Translations under genes and position numbers: made by a program
Origin: Amycolatopsis sp. NBC_01488
Lineage (GTDB): Bacteria; Actinomycetota; Actinomycetes; Mycobacteriales; Pseudonocardiaceae
Assembly (NCBI RefSeq): GCF_036227105.1
Contig: NZ_CP109434.1
Coordinates: 8,528,501 to 8,592,500, forward strand
Length of the DNA stretch: 64,000 nucleotides
Direction of reading: 5' to 3'
In this document: positions 18,324-25,683 of the stretch, one piece after another
Layout of the letters: each line of letters opens with the position of its first letter
Numbering within the stretch: position 1 is the stretch's first letter
The notes under the pieces: generated by a model
The model's database searches: none
What the model was told of the DNA's origin: nothing
Seen by the model: only the letters and a program-made list of their open reading frames with translations

Positions 18324-19213
18324 GCACCGTCGCGATCGTCGGCACCGGCGTGATCGGCGCGAGCTGGGCGAGGCTCTTCCTCGCCCACGGCCTCGACGTC
18401 GTCGCCACCGATCCGGCACCCGGCGCCGAGGAGCGGTTGCGCAGTGCTCTCGAAGGCACTCCGACGGATCGGCTGCGGTTCGTCGCCGACGCAGGCGTTG
18501 CGGCCGCCGCCGCGGACTTCGTCCAGGAGAACGGACCTGAGCGCGAAGACGTCAAGCACGCGCTGTTCGCCGTCCTCGACGAGGCCGCGCGGCCGGACGT
18601 GATCCTGGCGAGCAGCTCGTCCGGGTTGCTGCCCAGCGTCATCGCCCGCGGCTGCCCGCGCCATCCCGAGCGGGTCGTCGTCGGGCACCCGTTCAACCCG
18701 CCGCACCTGATCCCGCTCGTCGAGGTCGTGCCCGGGCGCGAGACCGCGCCCGAGGTCGTCGACCGGGCGGTGGCGTTCTACACCTCGGTGGGGAAACGGC
18801 CGATCCGGCTGACGCGCGAGCTGCCCGGCCACGTCGCGAACCGGCTGCAGGCCGCGCTGTGGCAGGAGGCGTACTCGCTCGTGGAACGCGGCATCGCGAC
18901 GGTCGCCGACATCGACGCGGCGATCGCCTACGGCCCCGGCCTGCGCTGGGCCGTGCTCGGCCCGTTCCTCAACCAGCACCTCTCCGGTGGCGCGGGCGGG
19001 CTCGCACACGTCCTCGAGCACCTCGGCCCGCCGACCGAGCAGTGGTGGCGCGACCTCGGCCGCGTCCACCTGACCCCGGACCTGGCCGAAACGCTGGTGG
19101 CCGGGGTCGACGCCGAACTCGCCGGCACGTCCCCCGAGCGTCTGGTCGCCGCGCGCGACGCCGTCCTCGACCGGCTGCTCGCCGCCAAGGCCGCGCAGCC
19201 CGACCTGCCCTGA
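18320..19213 (+). CDS. 3-hydroxyacyl-CoA dehydrogenase, NAD-binding (L-carnitine-dehydrogenase/lambda-crystallin-like)
   Basis: A 297-residue protein with the Rossmann motif VAIVGTGVIGASWARLFLAHG at the N-terminus, SSSSGLLPS, the catalytic-histidine region GHPFNPPHLIPLVEVV, and a short C-terminal helical domain (PGHVANRLQAALWQEAYSL). It oxidises a 3-hydroxyacyl-CoA or a related 3-hydroxy acid with NAD. It is smaller than fused FadB proteins and matches stand-alone members found in phenylpropanoid and carnitine catabolism. Overlaps the aacS stop by 4 bp. Confidence 0.85.
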   Translation: MSTVAIVGTGVIGASWARLFLAHGLDVVATDPAPGAEERLRSALEGTPTDRLRFVADAGVAAAAADFVQENGPEREDVKHALFAVLDEAARPDVILASSSSGLLPSVIARGCPRHPERVVVGHPFNPPHLIPLVEVVPGRETAPEVVDRAVAFYTSVGKRPIRLTRELPGHVANRLQAALWQEAYSLVERGIATVADIDAAIAYGPGLRWAVLGPFLNQHLSGGAGGLAHVLEHLGPPTEQWWRDLGRVHLTPDLAETLVAGVDAELAGTSPERLVAARDAVLDRLLAAKAAQPDLP

Positions 19214-19224
19214 CTGGAGTTTCC

Positions 19225-20091
19225 GTGGACCTTTCCGCACTGACCGCCATCGACGTCCACACCCACGTCGAGCAGGACGGGCACGGCTGCTTCGCCCTCG
19301 ACCAGGAACTGCTGGACGCGTCGGAGAAGTACTTCCACGCCGGTCAGGACCGCACGCCGACGGTGGCCGCCATCGCCGAGCACTACCGGGCGCGGACCAT
19401 GGCCGCCGTCGTCTTCACGGTCGAAGCGCCGGCCGCCACCGGGCACCCCGCGCTCTCGAGCGAGGAAATCGCGGACGCGGCCGCCGAGCACGCGGACGTG
19501 CTCATCCCGTTCGGCTCGGTCGACCCGCACGCCGGCAAGGCCGCCGTGCGCCGCGCGCGGCGGCTGGTCGCCGAGCACGGCGTCCGCGGCTTCAAGTTCC
19601 ACCCCAGCCTGCAGGCGTTCGAGCCGAACGACGTCCGGCACTACCCGCTCTACGACGCGATCCAGGAGCTGGGCGTCCCGGCGCTGTTCCACACCGGGCA
19701 GACCGGGATCGGCGCCGGGCTGCCGGGCGGGCACGGCATCAAGCTGCGCTACTCGAACCCGATGCTGCTCGACGACGTCGCCGCCGACTTCCCGGACCTG
19801 ACGATCATCCTGGCGCACCCGTCGGTGCCGTGGCAGGACGAAGCGATCTCGGTCGCGACGCACAAGGCGAACGTGTACATCGACCTGTCCGGCTGGTCGC
19901 CGAAGTACTTTCCGCCGCAGCTGGTCCGCGCGGCGAACTCGCTGCTCAAGCGCAAGGTGCTGTTCGGCTCGGACTTCCCGGTGATCACCCCGGACCGCTG
20001 GCTCGCCGACTTCGCCGCGCTCGACCTCAAGGACGAAGTGCGGCCGCTGATCCTCAAGGACAACGCCGTCCGGGTACTCGGCCTGGCCTGA
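19225..20091 (+). CDS. Amidohydrolase family protein, probable aryl-beta-ketoacyl-CoA hydrolase
   Basis: A 288-residue TIM-barrel amidohydrolase: H12 and H14 (DVHTHVE), FKFHPSLQAF, LFHTGQTGIGAG, IILAHPSVPWQDEA and the metal aspartate in FGSDFPVITPDRW. From memory, the sequence closely resembles 4-hydroxyphenyl-beta-ketoacyl-CoA hydrolases of actinobacterial phenylpropanoid pathways (CouO/PhdC type), which split the beta-ketoacyl-CoA to an aromatic acid and acetyl-CoA. Co-occurrence with a ligase, a crotonase and a 3-hydroxyacyl-CoA dehydrogenase supports that role. The GTG at 19225 follows TGGAGT. A generic decarboxylase-type amidohydrolase is the alternative. Confidence 0.85.
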   Translation: MDLSALTAIDVHTHVEQDGHGCFALDQELLDASEKYFHAGQDRTPTVAAIAEHYRARTMAAVVFTVEAPAATGHPALSSEEIADAAAEHADVLIPFGSVDPHAGKAAVRRARRLVAEHGVRGFKFHPSLQAFEPNDVRHYPLYDAIQELGVPALFHTGQTGIGAGLPGGHGIKLRYSNPMLLDDVAADFPDLTIILAHPSVPWQDEAISVATHKANVYIDLSGWSPKYFPPQLVRAANSLLKRKVLFGSDFPVITPDRWLADFAALDLKDEVRPLILKDNAVRVLGLA

Positions 20092-20157
20092 ACGTTTGCC
20101 CGGTCCATCCCCGGGCACCCGCCGGGCTTGGCGCTGGTGCGGACGGAGGCGGACGTC

Positions 20158-20379
20158 GTGGCCGAGGGAGATGTGCACACCTACTTCGAGGACGGGCTCT
20201 GGAAGAACCGCGTCGAGGGCGGGAGCCGGGCGTCGAACACGTCGCCGCGCCGGACGGACGCGGTGCTGGCGGGCCGGCTGATCGCGAAGAAGCGGCGGGT
20301 CGGGCACGTCGTCCACACGCCCGAGGGCGACGTCGAAACCGAACGCGACTTCCGACCGCGGGTCAAGCGTCCACAGTAG
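20158..20379 (+). CDS. DUF2188 domain protein
   Basis: A 73-residue protein with a DUF2188-like pattern: DVHTYFEDGLWKNRVEG, then a linker of small residues, DAVLAGRLIAKKRR, and HVVHTPEGDVETERDF. The GTG at 20158 lies eight bases after GGAGG; an upstream TTG start would place that site inside the gene. DUF2188 proteins are small and of unknown function. A long hairpin follows its stop. Confidence 0.7.
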   Translation: MAEGDVHTYFEDGLWKNRVEGGSRASNTSPRRTDAVLAGRLIAKKRRVGHVVHTPEGDVETERDFRPRVKRPQ

Positions 20380-20386
20380 ACGAAGA

Positions 20387-20436
20387 CCCGCCCCCGCTCG
20401 GCGAAGGCTGGGGGTAAACCTGCGAGCGGAGGCGGG
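20387..20436. terminator. Bidirectional terminator-like hairpin
   Basis: Arms 20387-20400 and 20423-20436 pair over 14 bp with one mismatch, around a 22-nt loop. It sits between the convergent DUF2188 gene and the anti-sigma-like gene. No U-tract is present, as is common in high-GC actinomycetes. Confidence 0.55.
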
Positions 20437-20494
20437 AGCCTGTATCCCTTACAACGCAGGGGAAACGCGGGTGTTCCCGGACGTGACGCGGACC

Positions 20495-21217
20495 TCAGCC
20501 GCGGCGCAGCACGGCCCACACGGTCTTGCCGCCGGACCGGCACCGGCTGCTCCCCCACGTCTTCGCGACCTTGGCGACCAGCCGCAGCCCGAGCCCGGTC
20601 TCGGTCAGGTCCAGCCCTTCGCGGACGACGGCGGGGTGCGAGCTCTCGTCGGCCACCTCGACGGCCAGCCGTCGGCGGCGCAGCTCCAGCCGCAGCCGGG
20701 GCACGGAATCCGTGTGCCGCAGGGCGTTTTCGACGAGCTCGGTGGCGACCAGCTGGGCGTCCTCGGCCAGCTCGGGCACCCGCCACTCGGCGCAGGTCCC
20801 CCGGACGAACTCGCGGGCGCACGCCGAGGTGCGCGGCGACCGGACCAGCACCCGCCGCGCCCGCTTCCGGGCCGGGCGCTCCCACGCGGCTTCGGCCGCG
20901 GCGGCGTCGGCGTACACCGGCGCGCGCTGGCCGGCCAGCACCGCCCGCTGCTCGGGCCGCCCGGTCACCAGCGCGAAGGGCACGGCCGGCCAGTCGCCCA
21001 CCCGGAGCGCGACCAGCGAGAACACCTTGACCAGCTCGCGGTCGTGGAGGGCGAGGCGTTCGACGTCGAGGAGCACGCCGTTCTCGGACTCGGCGGCGAG
21101 TTCGAGCAGGCTGTCACGCAATCGCCCGTAGGTCGTCCAATCGAGGACGCCGACGACGGAAACCGCCGTCGAGCCGTGCCGGGGAACCAGCCAGACGGAA
21201 TTGTGCCGCGCGAGCAC
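20495..21217 (-). CDS. ATP-binding anti-sigma-type regulator with N-terminal STAS-like region
   Basis: A 240-residue protein. The first 110 residues resemble a STAS-like domain (STAAVSVVGVLDWTTYGRLRDSLLEL...LDVERLALHD). The C-terminal 110 residues are a GHKL ATPase (VATELVENALRHT, VADESSHPAV, GLGLRLVAKVA). This is a common Streptomyces/Amycolatopsis signalling architecture. The GTG start at 21217 was chosen because a perfect AGGAGGT lies six bases upstream. It probably binds or phosphorylates STAS partners or sigma factors. Confidence 0.82.
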   Translation of the reverse strand: MLARHNSVWLVPRHGSTAVSVVGVLDWTTYGRLRDSLLELAAESENGVLLDVERLALHDRELVKVFSLVALRVGDWPAVPFALVTGRPEQRAVLAGQRAPVYADAAAAEAAWERPARKRARRVLVRSPRTSACAREFVRGTCAEWRVPELAEDAQLVATELVENALRHTDSVPRLRLELRRRRLAVEVADESSHPAVVREGLDLTETGLGLRLVAKVAKTWGSSRCRSGGKTVWAVLRRG

Positions 21218-21321
21218 CGGGACCACCTCCTGCTGAGGGTCTCCGGATCGGGTGTCCGATCTCGGAGCGCTCAAACGGCCGTCGGCCCGATGCGTACTTC
21301 CGCCCGCCGCGGGTACCCGGC

Positions 21322-22017
21322 GTGGACCTGCCACCCGAGGAGAGCGCCATCGCCACCGCAGTCCTGTTCGACGTCGACGGCACGCTCGTCGACTCCAACT
21401 ACCTCCACGTCCACGCCTGGCGACGGGCGTTCCACGAGCTGGAGCGCCCGGTCGACTCCTGGCGCGTGCACCGCGCCATCGGCAAGGGGTCCGGCAAGCT
21501 GCTGAAGACCCTGCTCGGTGACGACGACGCCGAGCGCGTCGGCGACCAGGCGAAGGAGCTGCACAGCCGCTACTACCTGGAGACGGCCGAGCTGCTGCGG
21601 CCGTTCGCCCAGGCCCCGGAGCTGATCCGGGCGCTGGCCGCGAAGGGCGTGCGCGTGGTCCTGGCGACGTCGGCGGCCCCGGACGAGCTGGACGCGCTGC
21701 GCCGCGTGCTCGGGGTGGACGACGTGGTGCAGGACATCGTCGCCGGCCACGACGTCGAAGCGACGAAGCCGGACCCGGAACCGGTCCAGGTGGCCCTGGA
21801 GAAGGCCGGCACAGCGCCGGAGGACACGATCTTCGTCGGCGACGCGGTCTGGGACGTCCGAGCCGCCACGAAGGCGGGCGTGCGCACGATCGGCGTCCTG
21901 TCCGGCGGCGTCAGCGCGGCGGAGCTGACGGAAGCGGGAGCGGTCGCGACCTACGACGACGTCGCGGCGCTGCTCGCCGACCTCGAAAAGAGCCCGCTGG
22001 CGAAGCTCTTCAGCTGA
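21322..22017 (+). CDS. HAD superfamily hydrolase (phosphoglycolate-phosphatase-like)
   Basis: A 231-residue HAD phosphatase: nucleophile D17 and D19 (LFDVDGTLVDSNYLH), motif II LATSAAP, motif III lysine in EATKPDPEPV, motif IV VGDAVWDV. A helical cap domain (C1 type) lies between motifs I and II. The GTG at 21322 has no clear ribosome-binding site. A GAGGAGA just inside the gene points to a possible later, non-standard start around residue 10. It overlaps the convergent methyltransferase gene by 8 bp. Confidence 0.85.
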   Translation: MDLPPEESAIATAVLFDVDGTLVDSNYLHVHAWRRAFHELERPVDSWRVHRAIGKGSGKLLKTLLGDDDAERVGDQAKELHSRYYLETAELLRPFAQAPELIRALAAKGVRVVLATSAAPDELDALRRVLGVDDVVQDIVAGHDVEATKPDPEPVQVALEKAGTAPEDTIFVGDAVWDVRAATKAGVRTIGVLSGGVSAAELTEAGAVATYDDVAALLADLEKSPLAKLFS

Positions 22018-22627
22018 CCTTGCGCGCCACCAGCCGTTCGACGAGCCCCAGCTTGAAGCGCTCCCGCCGCTCGACCGGCAACCCGAGCGCCTCCACCAGC
22101 CTCAGCGGCCGGCGCCGGAAGTGCTCGCCCGCCAGGGGAACGCTCGCCAGCTCGACCAGCCACTGCATGCCCCGCACCACCCACGACGACGACGCCACGT
22201 GGTCGACCAGGATCAGCCGGCCGCCCGGGCGGAGCACCCGCTTCATCTCGCCGACCGCCGCCGCGGGGTCCGGGATCGCGCACAGGCCGAACGTGCACAC
22301 CACCGTGTCGAACGACGCCTCGGCGAACGGCAGCTCGTGCGCGCTGCCCTGCCGAAAAGTCACCACCCGGCCGAGGTCCCGGGCTCGCGTGCGGGCGAGG
22401 TCGAGCATCGCGGAACTGAGGTCGAGCGCGGTGAGCGTCACGCCGTCGGGGTAGCAGGCCAGGTTGAGCCCGGTCCCGGCGGCGACCTCCAGCACGTCGC
22501 CGGACGCCTGCCCGCACGCCCACGCCCGCGAGTCGCCGAAGAGGCGGCGGTCCCAGACGCCCATTTCCGCGTCGTAGCTCGCCGACTTGCGGTCCCAATA
22601 CCGGTTCCACCGCTCCGCCTTGGTCAT
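22010..22627 (-). CDS. Class I SAM-dependent methyltransferase (UbiE/Coq5-like)
   Basis: A 205-residue methyltransferase. SAM motif I is VLEVAAGTGLNLACYP, the acidic motif is LTALDLSSAML, and FDTVVCTFGLCAIPDP and EMKRVLRPGGRLILVDHV follow. It starts with MTKAERWNRYWDRKSASYDAEM, typical of small phospholipid or quinone methyltransferase relatives. Substrate unknown. It lies downstream of the AhpD gene on the same strand but is separated from it by a strong hairpin. Confidence 0.87.
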   Translation of the reverse strand: MTKAERWNRYWDRKSASYDAEMGVWDRRLFGDSRAWACGQASGDVLEVAAGTGLNLACYPDGVTLTALDLSSAMLDLARTRARDLGRVVTFRQGSAHELPFAEASFDTVVCTFGLCAIPDPAAAVGEMKRVLRPGGRLILVDHVASSSWVVRGMQWLVELASVPLAGEHFRRRPLRLVEALGLPVERRERFKLGLVERLVARKVS

Positions 22628-22647
22628 GCCCCTCAGGGAAGCACGAA

Positions 22648-22677
22648 CCGGCCCGGGAGCGGGTGATCCCGGGCCGG
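22648..22677. terminator. Perfect 11-bp hairpin after the AhpD gene
   Basis: CCGGCCCGGGA (22648-22658), an 8-nt loop, and its exact complement (22667-22677). It lies just past the AhpD stop on the minus strand and before the methyltransferase start. Confidence 0.6.
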
Positions 22678-22684
22678 AGCGCCG

Positions 22685-23158
22685 TCAGCCGACCATGCCG
22701 GGCTCGTACGAGCCGCCCTTCTGGTGCAGGATCACCGCGAGCCGGTTGGCCGAGTTCATCTGTGCCACGAGCGCGACCAGCGCGGCGGTCCGGTCGTCGT
22801 CGAAGTGCTTGCGCACCGCCGCCCAGGTGTCGTCGGAGACGCCGGGACTCGCGTCGGCGATCCGGGTGCCTTCCTCGGCCAGCGCCAGCGCCGCCTGCTC
22901 GGCCTCGCTGAACACCGTGGCCTCGCGCCAGGCGGCGACGAGGTCGATCCGCACCGCCGACTCCCCGGCCGCGGCCAGTTCCTTCGTGTGGATGTCGACG
23001 CACCAGCCGCAGCCGTTGATCTGGCTGACGCGCAGCGACACCAGCTCCTGCGTGACCTTCGGCAGCGGCGACTGGACGATCGCCTGGCTCGCGGTGCCGA
23101 ACCGCTTGGCGAACTTGGCGCCGATTTCGTTGTCGGTCAGGGCGAAACGGGGTTCCAT
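22685..23158 (-). CDS. Carboxymuconolactone decarboxylase / AhpD family alkylhydroperoxidase-like protein
   Basis: A 157-residue protein with the redox CxxCxxxH motif (C50, C53, H57 in NGCGWCVDIHTKE) and the helical AhpD fold pattern. Proteins of this kind reduce peroxides or act as general thiol reductases. It is divergent from an ECF41 sigma factor, and AhpD/CMD proteins are the classic genomic partner and target of ECF41 sigma factors. The intergenic region contains matching promoter elements facing each gene, so it is very likely in that sigma factor's regulon. Confidence 0.9.
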   Translation of the reverse strand: MEPRFALTDNEIGAKFAKRFGTASQAIVQSPLPKVTQELVSLRVSQINGCGWCVDIHTKELAAAGESAVRIDLVAAWREATVFSEAEQAALALAEEGTRIADASPGVSDDTWAAVRKHFDDDRTAALVALVAQMNSANRLAVILHQKGGSYEPGMVG

Positions 23159-23195
23159 GGTTCCTCACTCGGGGTCGTGAACCGGACGACCACGA

Positions 23196-23222
23196 GATGC
23201 CGCGTCCCCGAGGCCCGTGACA
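23196..23222 (-). promoter_or_regulatory. ECF41-type promoter for the AhpD gene
   Basis: Read on the minus strand: TGTCACG, a 16-nt spacer, CATC. This fits the ECF41 pattern TGTCACA-N16-CGTC with one change in each box. The predicted start of transcription is 30-40 bases upstream of the AhpD ATG. Confidence 0.6.
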
Positions 23223-23236
23223 GTGACGACGCTCAC

Positions 23237-23263
23237 GGTCACACGGCGGCCGCGGCCGGCATC
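23237..23263 (+). promoter_or_regulatory. ECF41-type autoregulatory promoter
   Basis: GGTCACA, a 16-nt spacer, CATC. The spacing is identical to the divergent AhpD promoter, and both share the longer pattern GTCAC-N15-GGCATCT-N-GTGG. The ECF gene starts at 23301. Confidence 0.6.
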
Positions 23264-23300
23264 TGGTGGGAAACTCCGCGAGACCGAAAGAGGGGCCACC

Positions 23301-24179
23301 ATGGCCGATCCCGCGACCGACGCGTTCCTCGCCCACCGGAACCTGCTGTTCACCGTCGCCTACCAGTTGCTCGGCTCGGCCGCCGACGCCGAGGACGTCC
23401 TGCAGGAGACCTGGCTGCGCTGGGCGGGCGTGGATCTGGCCGCCGTGCGCGACGAGCGCGCGTACCTGGTCCGGATCACCACGCGCCTGGCCCTGATGCG
23501 GCTGCGGACGCTCGGCAGGCGCCGGGAGTCCTACGTCGGCCCGTGGCTGCCCGAGCCGCTGCTGACCGCGCCCGACGTCGCCGAGGACGTCGAGCTGGCC
23601 GGCAGCGTCTCGCTGGCGATGCTGCTGGTGCTGGAGACGCTGACCCCGGCCGAGCGCGCGGTGTTCGTGCTGCGCGAGGTGTTCGACCTTGGCTACGACG
23701 AGATCGCCGAGGCGGTGGCCAAGACCCCGGCCGCGGTCCGCCAGATCGCCCACCGCGCCCGCTCCCACGTCGCCGCGCGCCGGCCACGCGGCGAGGTCTC
23801 CCCGGCCACCTCCCGCGACGCGCTTTCGGCGTTCCAGCACGCCGTCGAAACGGGCGATCTGCGGCGCCTGCTGGACATCCTCGCCCCGGACGTGGTCTTC
23901 CTGGGCGACGGCGGCGGTGTCGTGCAGGCGGTCCTGCGGCCGGTGGTCGGCGCGGCCGACGTGGCCGGCCTGCTGGCCGCGGGCCTCGGCAGCTTCGCGA
24001 CCGGATCCCTGGTCCCGGCCCAGGTCAACGGCTACCCCGCGTTGCTGTTTCGCCGTGACGGCGCAGTCGACACCGTGCTGGCGGTCCGGATCGACGACGG
24101 GCTCGTCACCGGGTTGTACGCGGTGCGCAACCCGGAGAAGCTGTCCCGCCTGGAAGAGGAGACGACGCTGCGGCGTTGA
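23301..24179 (+). CDS. ECF41-family RNA polymerase sigma factor with C-terminal SnoaL-like domain
   Basis: A 292-residue SigJ/ECF41-type factor. Sigma region 2 (residues 9-75; DAEDVLQETWLRW) and region 4 (about 105-160; LTPAERAVFVLREVFDLGYDEIAEAV) are followed by a SnoaL/NTF2-like extension. All three ECF41 hallmark motifs are visible: WLPEP in the linker (82-86), DGGG (203-206) and NPEKL (277-281). In this family the extension controls sigma activity in place of an anti-sigma factor. The ATG at 23301 follows AAGAGGGG; an upstream in-frame start is inside the promoter. Divergent from its expected AhpD target. Confidence 0.93.
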   Translation: MADPATDAFLAHRNLLFTVAYQLLGSAADAEDVLQETWLRWAGVDLAAVRDERAYLVRITTRLALMRLRTLGRRRESYVGPWLPEPLLTAPDVAEDVELAGSVSLAMLLVLETLTPAERAVFVLREVFDLGYDEIAEAVAKTPAAVRQIAHRARSHVAARRPRGEVSPATSRDALSAFQHAVETGDLRRLLDILAPDVVFLGDGGGVVQAVLRPVVGAADVAGLLAAGLGSFATGSLVPAQVNGYPALLFRRDGAVDTVLAVRIDDGLVTGLYAVRNPEKLSRLEEETTLRR

Positions 24180-24195
24180 GCCGCAGCGCGTCCGG

Positions 24196-24900
24196 TCACT
24201 CCGTGGCGTCGGCCGCCGCCACGATCACCTCGGCGACCGTCGCCGGCTGGGACACCGCCACCGCATGGGAGGCGTCGATCCGGCGGACCGTCGACGACGC
24301 GCGCTCGGCCATGAACGCCTGGGCCGCCGCCGGGATCGCGTTGTCCTGGTTGGCGATCAGCGTCCACGACGGGCGCTTCGTCCACGCCGGCGTCCCCTCG
24401 AACGGCGCCGCCAGCGCCTGCTGCGCCACCGGCCGCTGGGTGACCGCCAGGATCGCGGCCGTCTCGGCCGGGACGTCGGCCGCGAAGACCTCGGCGAAGT
24501 CCGCGGGCTTGATCGACAGCTCGGGCGCGCCGGCGTGGACCAGGACGTTCGTGGTCTCCGGGCCGAGCTTCGCGCCCGGGTAGCGCCCGGACAGCTCGAA
24601 CACGCTCTCGCCGGCGTCGGGCTGGAACGCGGCGATGTAGACCAGCGCGCGGACGTTCGGCGTCTCGGTGGCCGCGCGGGTGATCAGCGCGCCGCCGTAG
24701 GAGTGGCCGGCGAGCACGACGGGGCCGTCGACGCCCTTGACCACGTCCGCGACGTAGGCCGCGTCGGACTCGACGCCGCGCAGCGGGTTCGCCACCGCGA
24801 CGACCGGGAAGCCCTGCTCGTGCAGCTTCGCGACGACGCCGGTCCAGCTCGACGAGTCGGCGAAAGCGCCGTGGACCAGGACGATGGTGGGCTTGCTCAT
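24196..24900 (-). CDS. Alpha/beta hydrolase (EstC/methylesterase-like)
   Basis: A 234-residue alpha/beta hydrolase: TIVLVHGAFADSSSW (oxyanion region), nucleophile elbow GHSYGG with S67, acid near LIANQDNAIP, and a C-terminal histidine in DASHAVAVSQP. The length and motifs match actinobacterial esterases of the salicylate-esterase/EstC group. The start at 24900 (MSKPTIVLVHG) excludes an upstream extension that crosses the operators. It is divergent from a TetR gene, and two matching palindromes lie between them, so it is probably that repressor's target. Confidence 0.87.
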   Translation of the reverse strand: MSKPTIVLVHGAFADSSSWTGVVAKLHEQGFPVVAVANPLRGVESDAAYVADVVKGVDGPVVLAGHSYGGALITRAATETPNVRALVYIAAFQPDAGESVFELSGRYPGAKLGPETTNVLVHAGAPELSIKPADFAEVFAADVPAETAAILAVTQRPVAQQALAAPFEGTPAWTKRPSWTLIANQDNAIPAAAQAFMAERASSTVRRIDASHAVAVSQPATVAEVIVAAADATE

Positions 24901-24916
24901 GACTGGCTCCTTAGAG

Positions 24917-24930
24917 AGAACGATCGGTCT
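24917..24930. promoter_or_regulatory. TetR operator copy A (AGAACGATCGGTCT)
   Basis: A near-perfect palindrome 16 bases upstream of the hydrolase ATG. It differs at one position from the perfect copy near the TetR gene. Confidence 0.6.
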
Positions 24931-24991
24931 TTCTGCCTGCTTACTCTGACGTCTCGAGGACGCCGTGGCAATGTGACGAAGCCGATCTGGC

Positions 24992-25005
24992 AGAACGATC
25001 GTTCT
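24992..25005. promoter_or_regulatory. TetR operator copy B (perfect AGAACGATCGTTCT)
   Basis: A perfect 14-bp palindrome 17 bases upstream of the TetR ATG. Together the two copies flank the divergent promoter region. Confidence 0.65.
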
Positions 25006-25022
25006 TTCTCTATGCTGGCCTG

Positions 25023-25580
25023 ATGACGACTGCCGACGCGCACCCGAAGGACCGGCTGCTGGCGACCGCGTCGCGGCTCTTCTACGCCGAGGGCATCCAC
25101 GCGGTCGGGGTGGAACGCCTGGTCTCCGAGGCGGCGGTGACCCGGGCGACGTTCTACCGGCACTACCCCACGAAGGACGACCTGGTGGCGGCGTACCTCG
25201 CGGAGACGAGCCGCCAGATCCGCGCGGCGGTCGACGCGGCCCGCGCGGGCAAGCCGCCCCGCGAGGCGCTGGCCGCGGCACTGGCGGTGGTGGGCGACGC
25301 AACGTGCGGCGAGGATTTCCGCGGCTGCCAGTTCCTCAACGCGGCCGCCGAATACCCCGACCCCGCCCACCAGGTCCGCCAGGTCATCGACGACCACCGC
25401 AGGTGGTTCTTCGAGGTCCTCCGCACCGAGGCGGCGGCCCTGGGCCACCCGGAACCCAACCACGCCGCCCGGGTATTGGTTCTACTCCGCGACGGCGCCC
25501 TGCACGGCGGAGAACTCGACGACGCGGAGACGGTCCGGGCGACGCTCAGGCGGGCGGTCGAGGAGTTCTTCCCCGCCTGA
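25023..25580 (+). CDS. TetR family transcriptional regulator
   Basis: A 185-residue TetR protein. The HTH reads LLATASRLFYAEGIHAVGVERLVSEAAVTRATFYRHYPTKDDLVAAYL, and the C-terminal domain has the pattern CGEDFRGCQFLNAAAEYPD, seen in TetR proteins that control small hydrolases and oxidoreductases. The ATG lies just after the perfect palindrome. It likely represses itself and the divergent esterase gene. Confidence 0.9.
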   Translation: MTTADAHPKDRLLATASRLFYAEGIHAVGVERLVSEAAVTRATFYRHYPTKDDLVAAYLAETSRQIRAAVDAARAGKPPREALAAALAVVGDATCGEDFRGCQFLNAAAEYPDPAHQVRQVIDDHRRWFFEVLRTEAAALGHPEPNHAARVLVLLRDGALHGGELDDAETVRATLRRAVEEFFPA

Positions 25581-25683
25581 GCGAGCCGGGGGGAACAGGC
25601 GTTCCGGGACCTTTCACCTGCGGAAACCGAGCAGAACTAGGCCGAACGGGTTACCTTCGAGGCAGCACAGACGGAGGTCCGGC

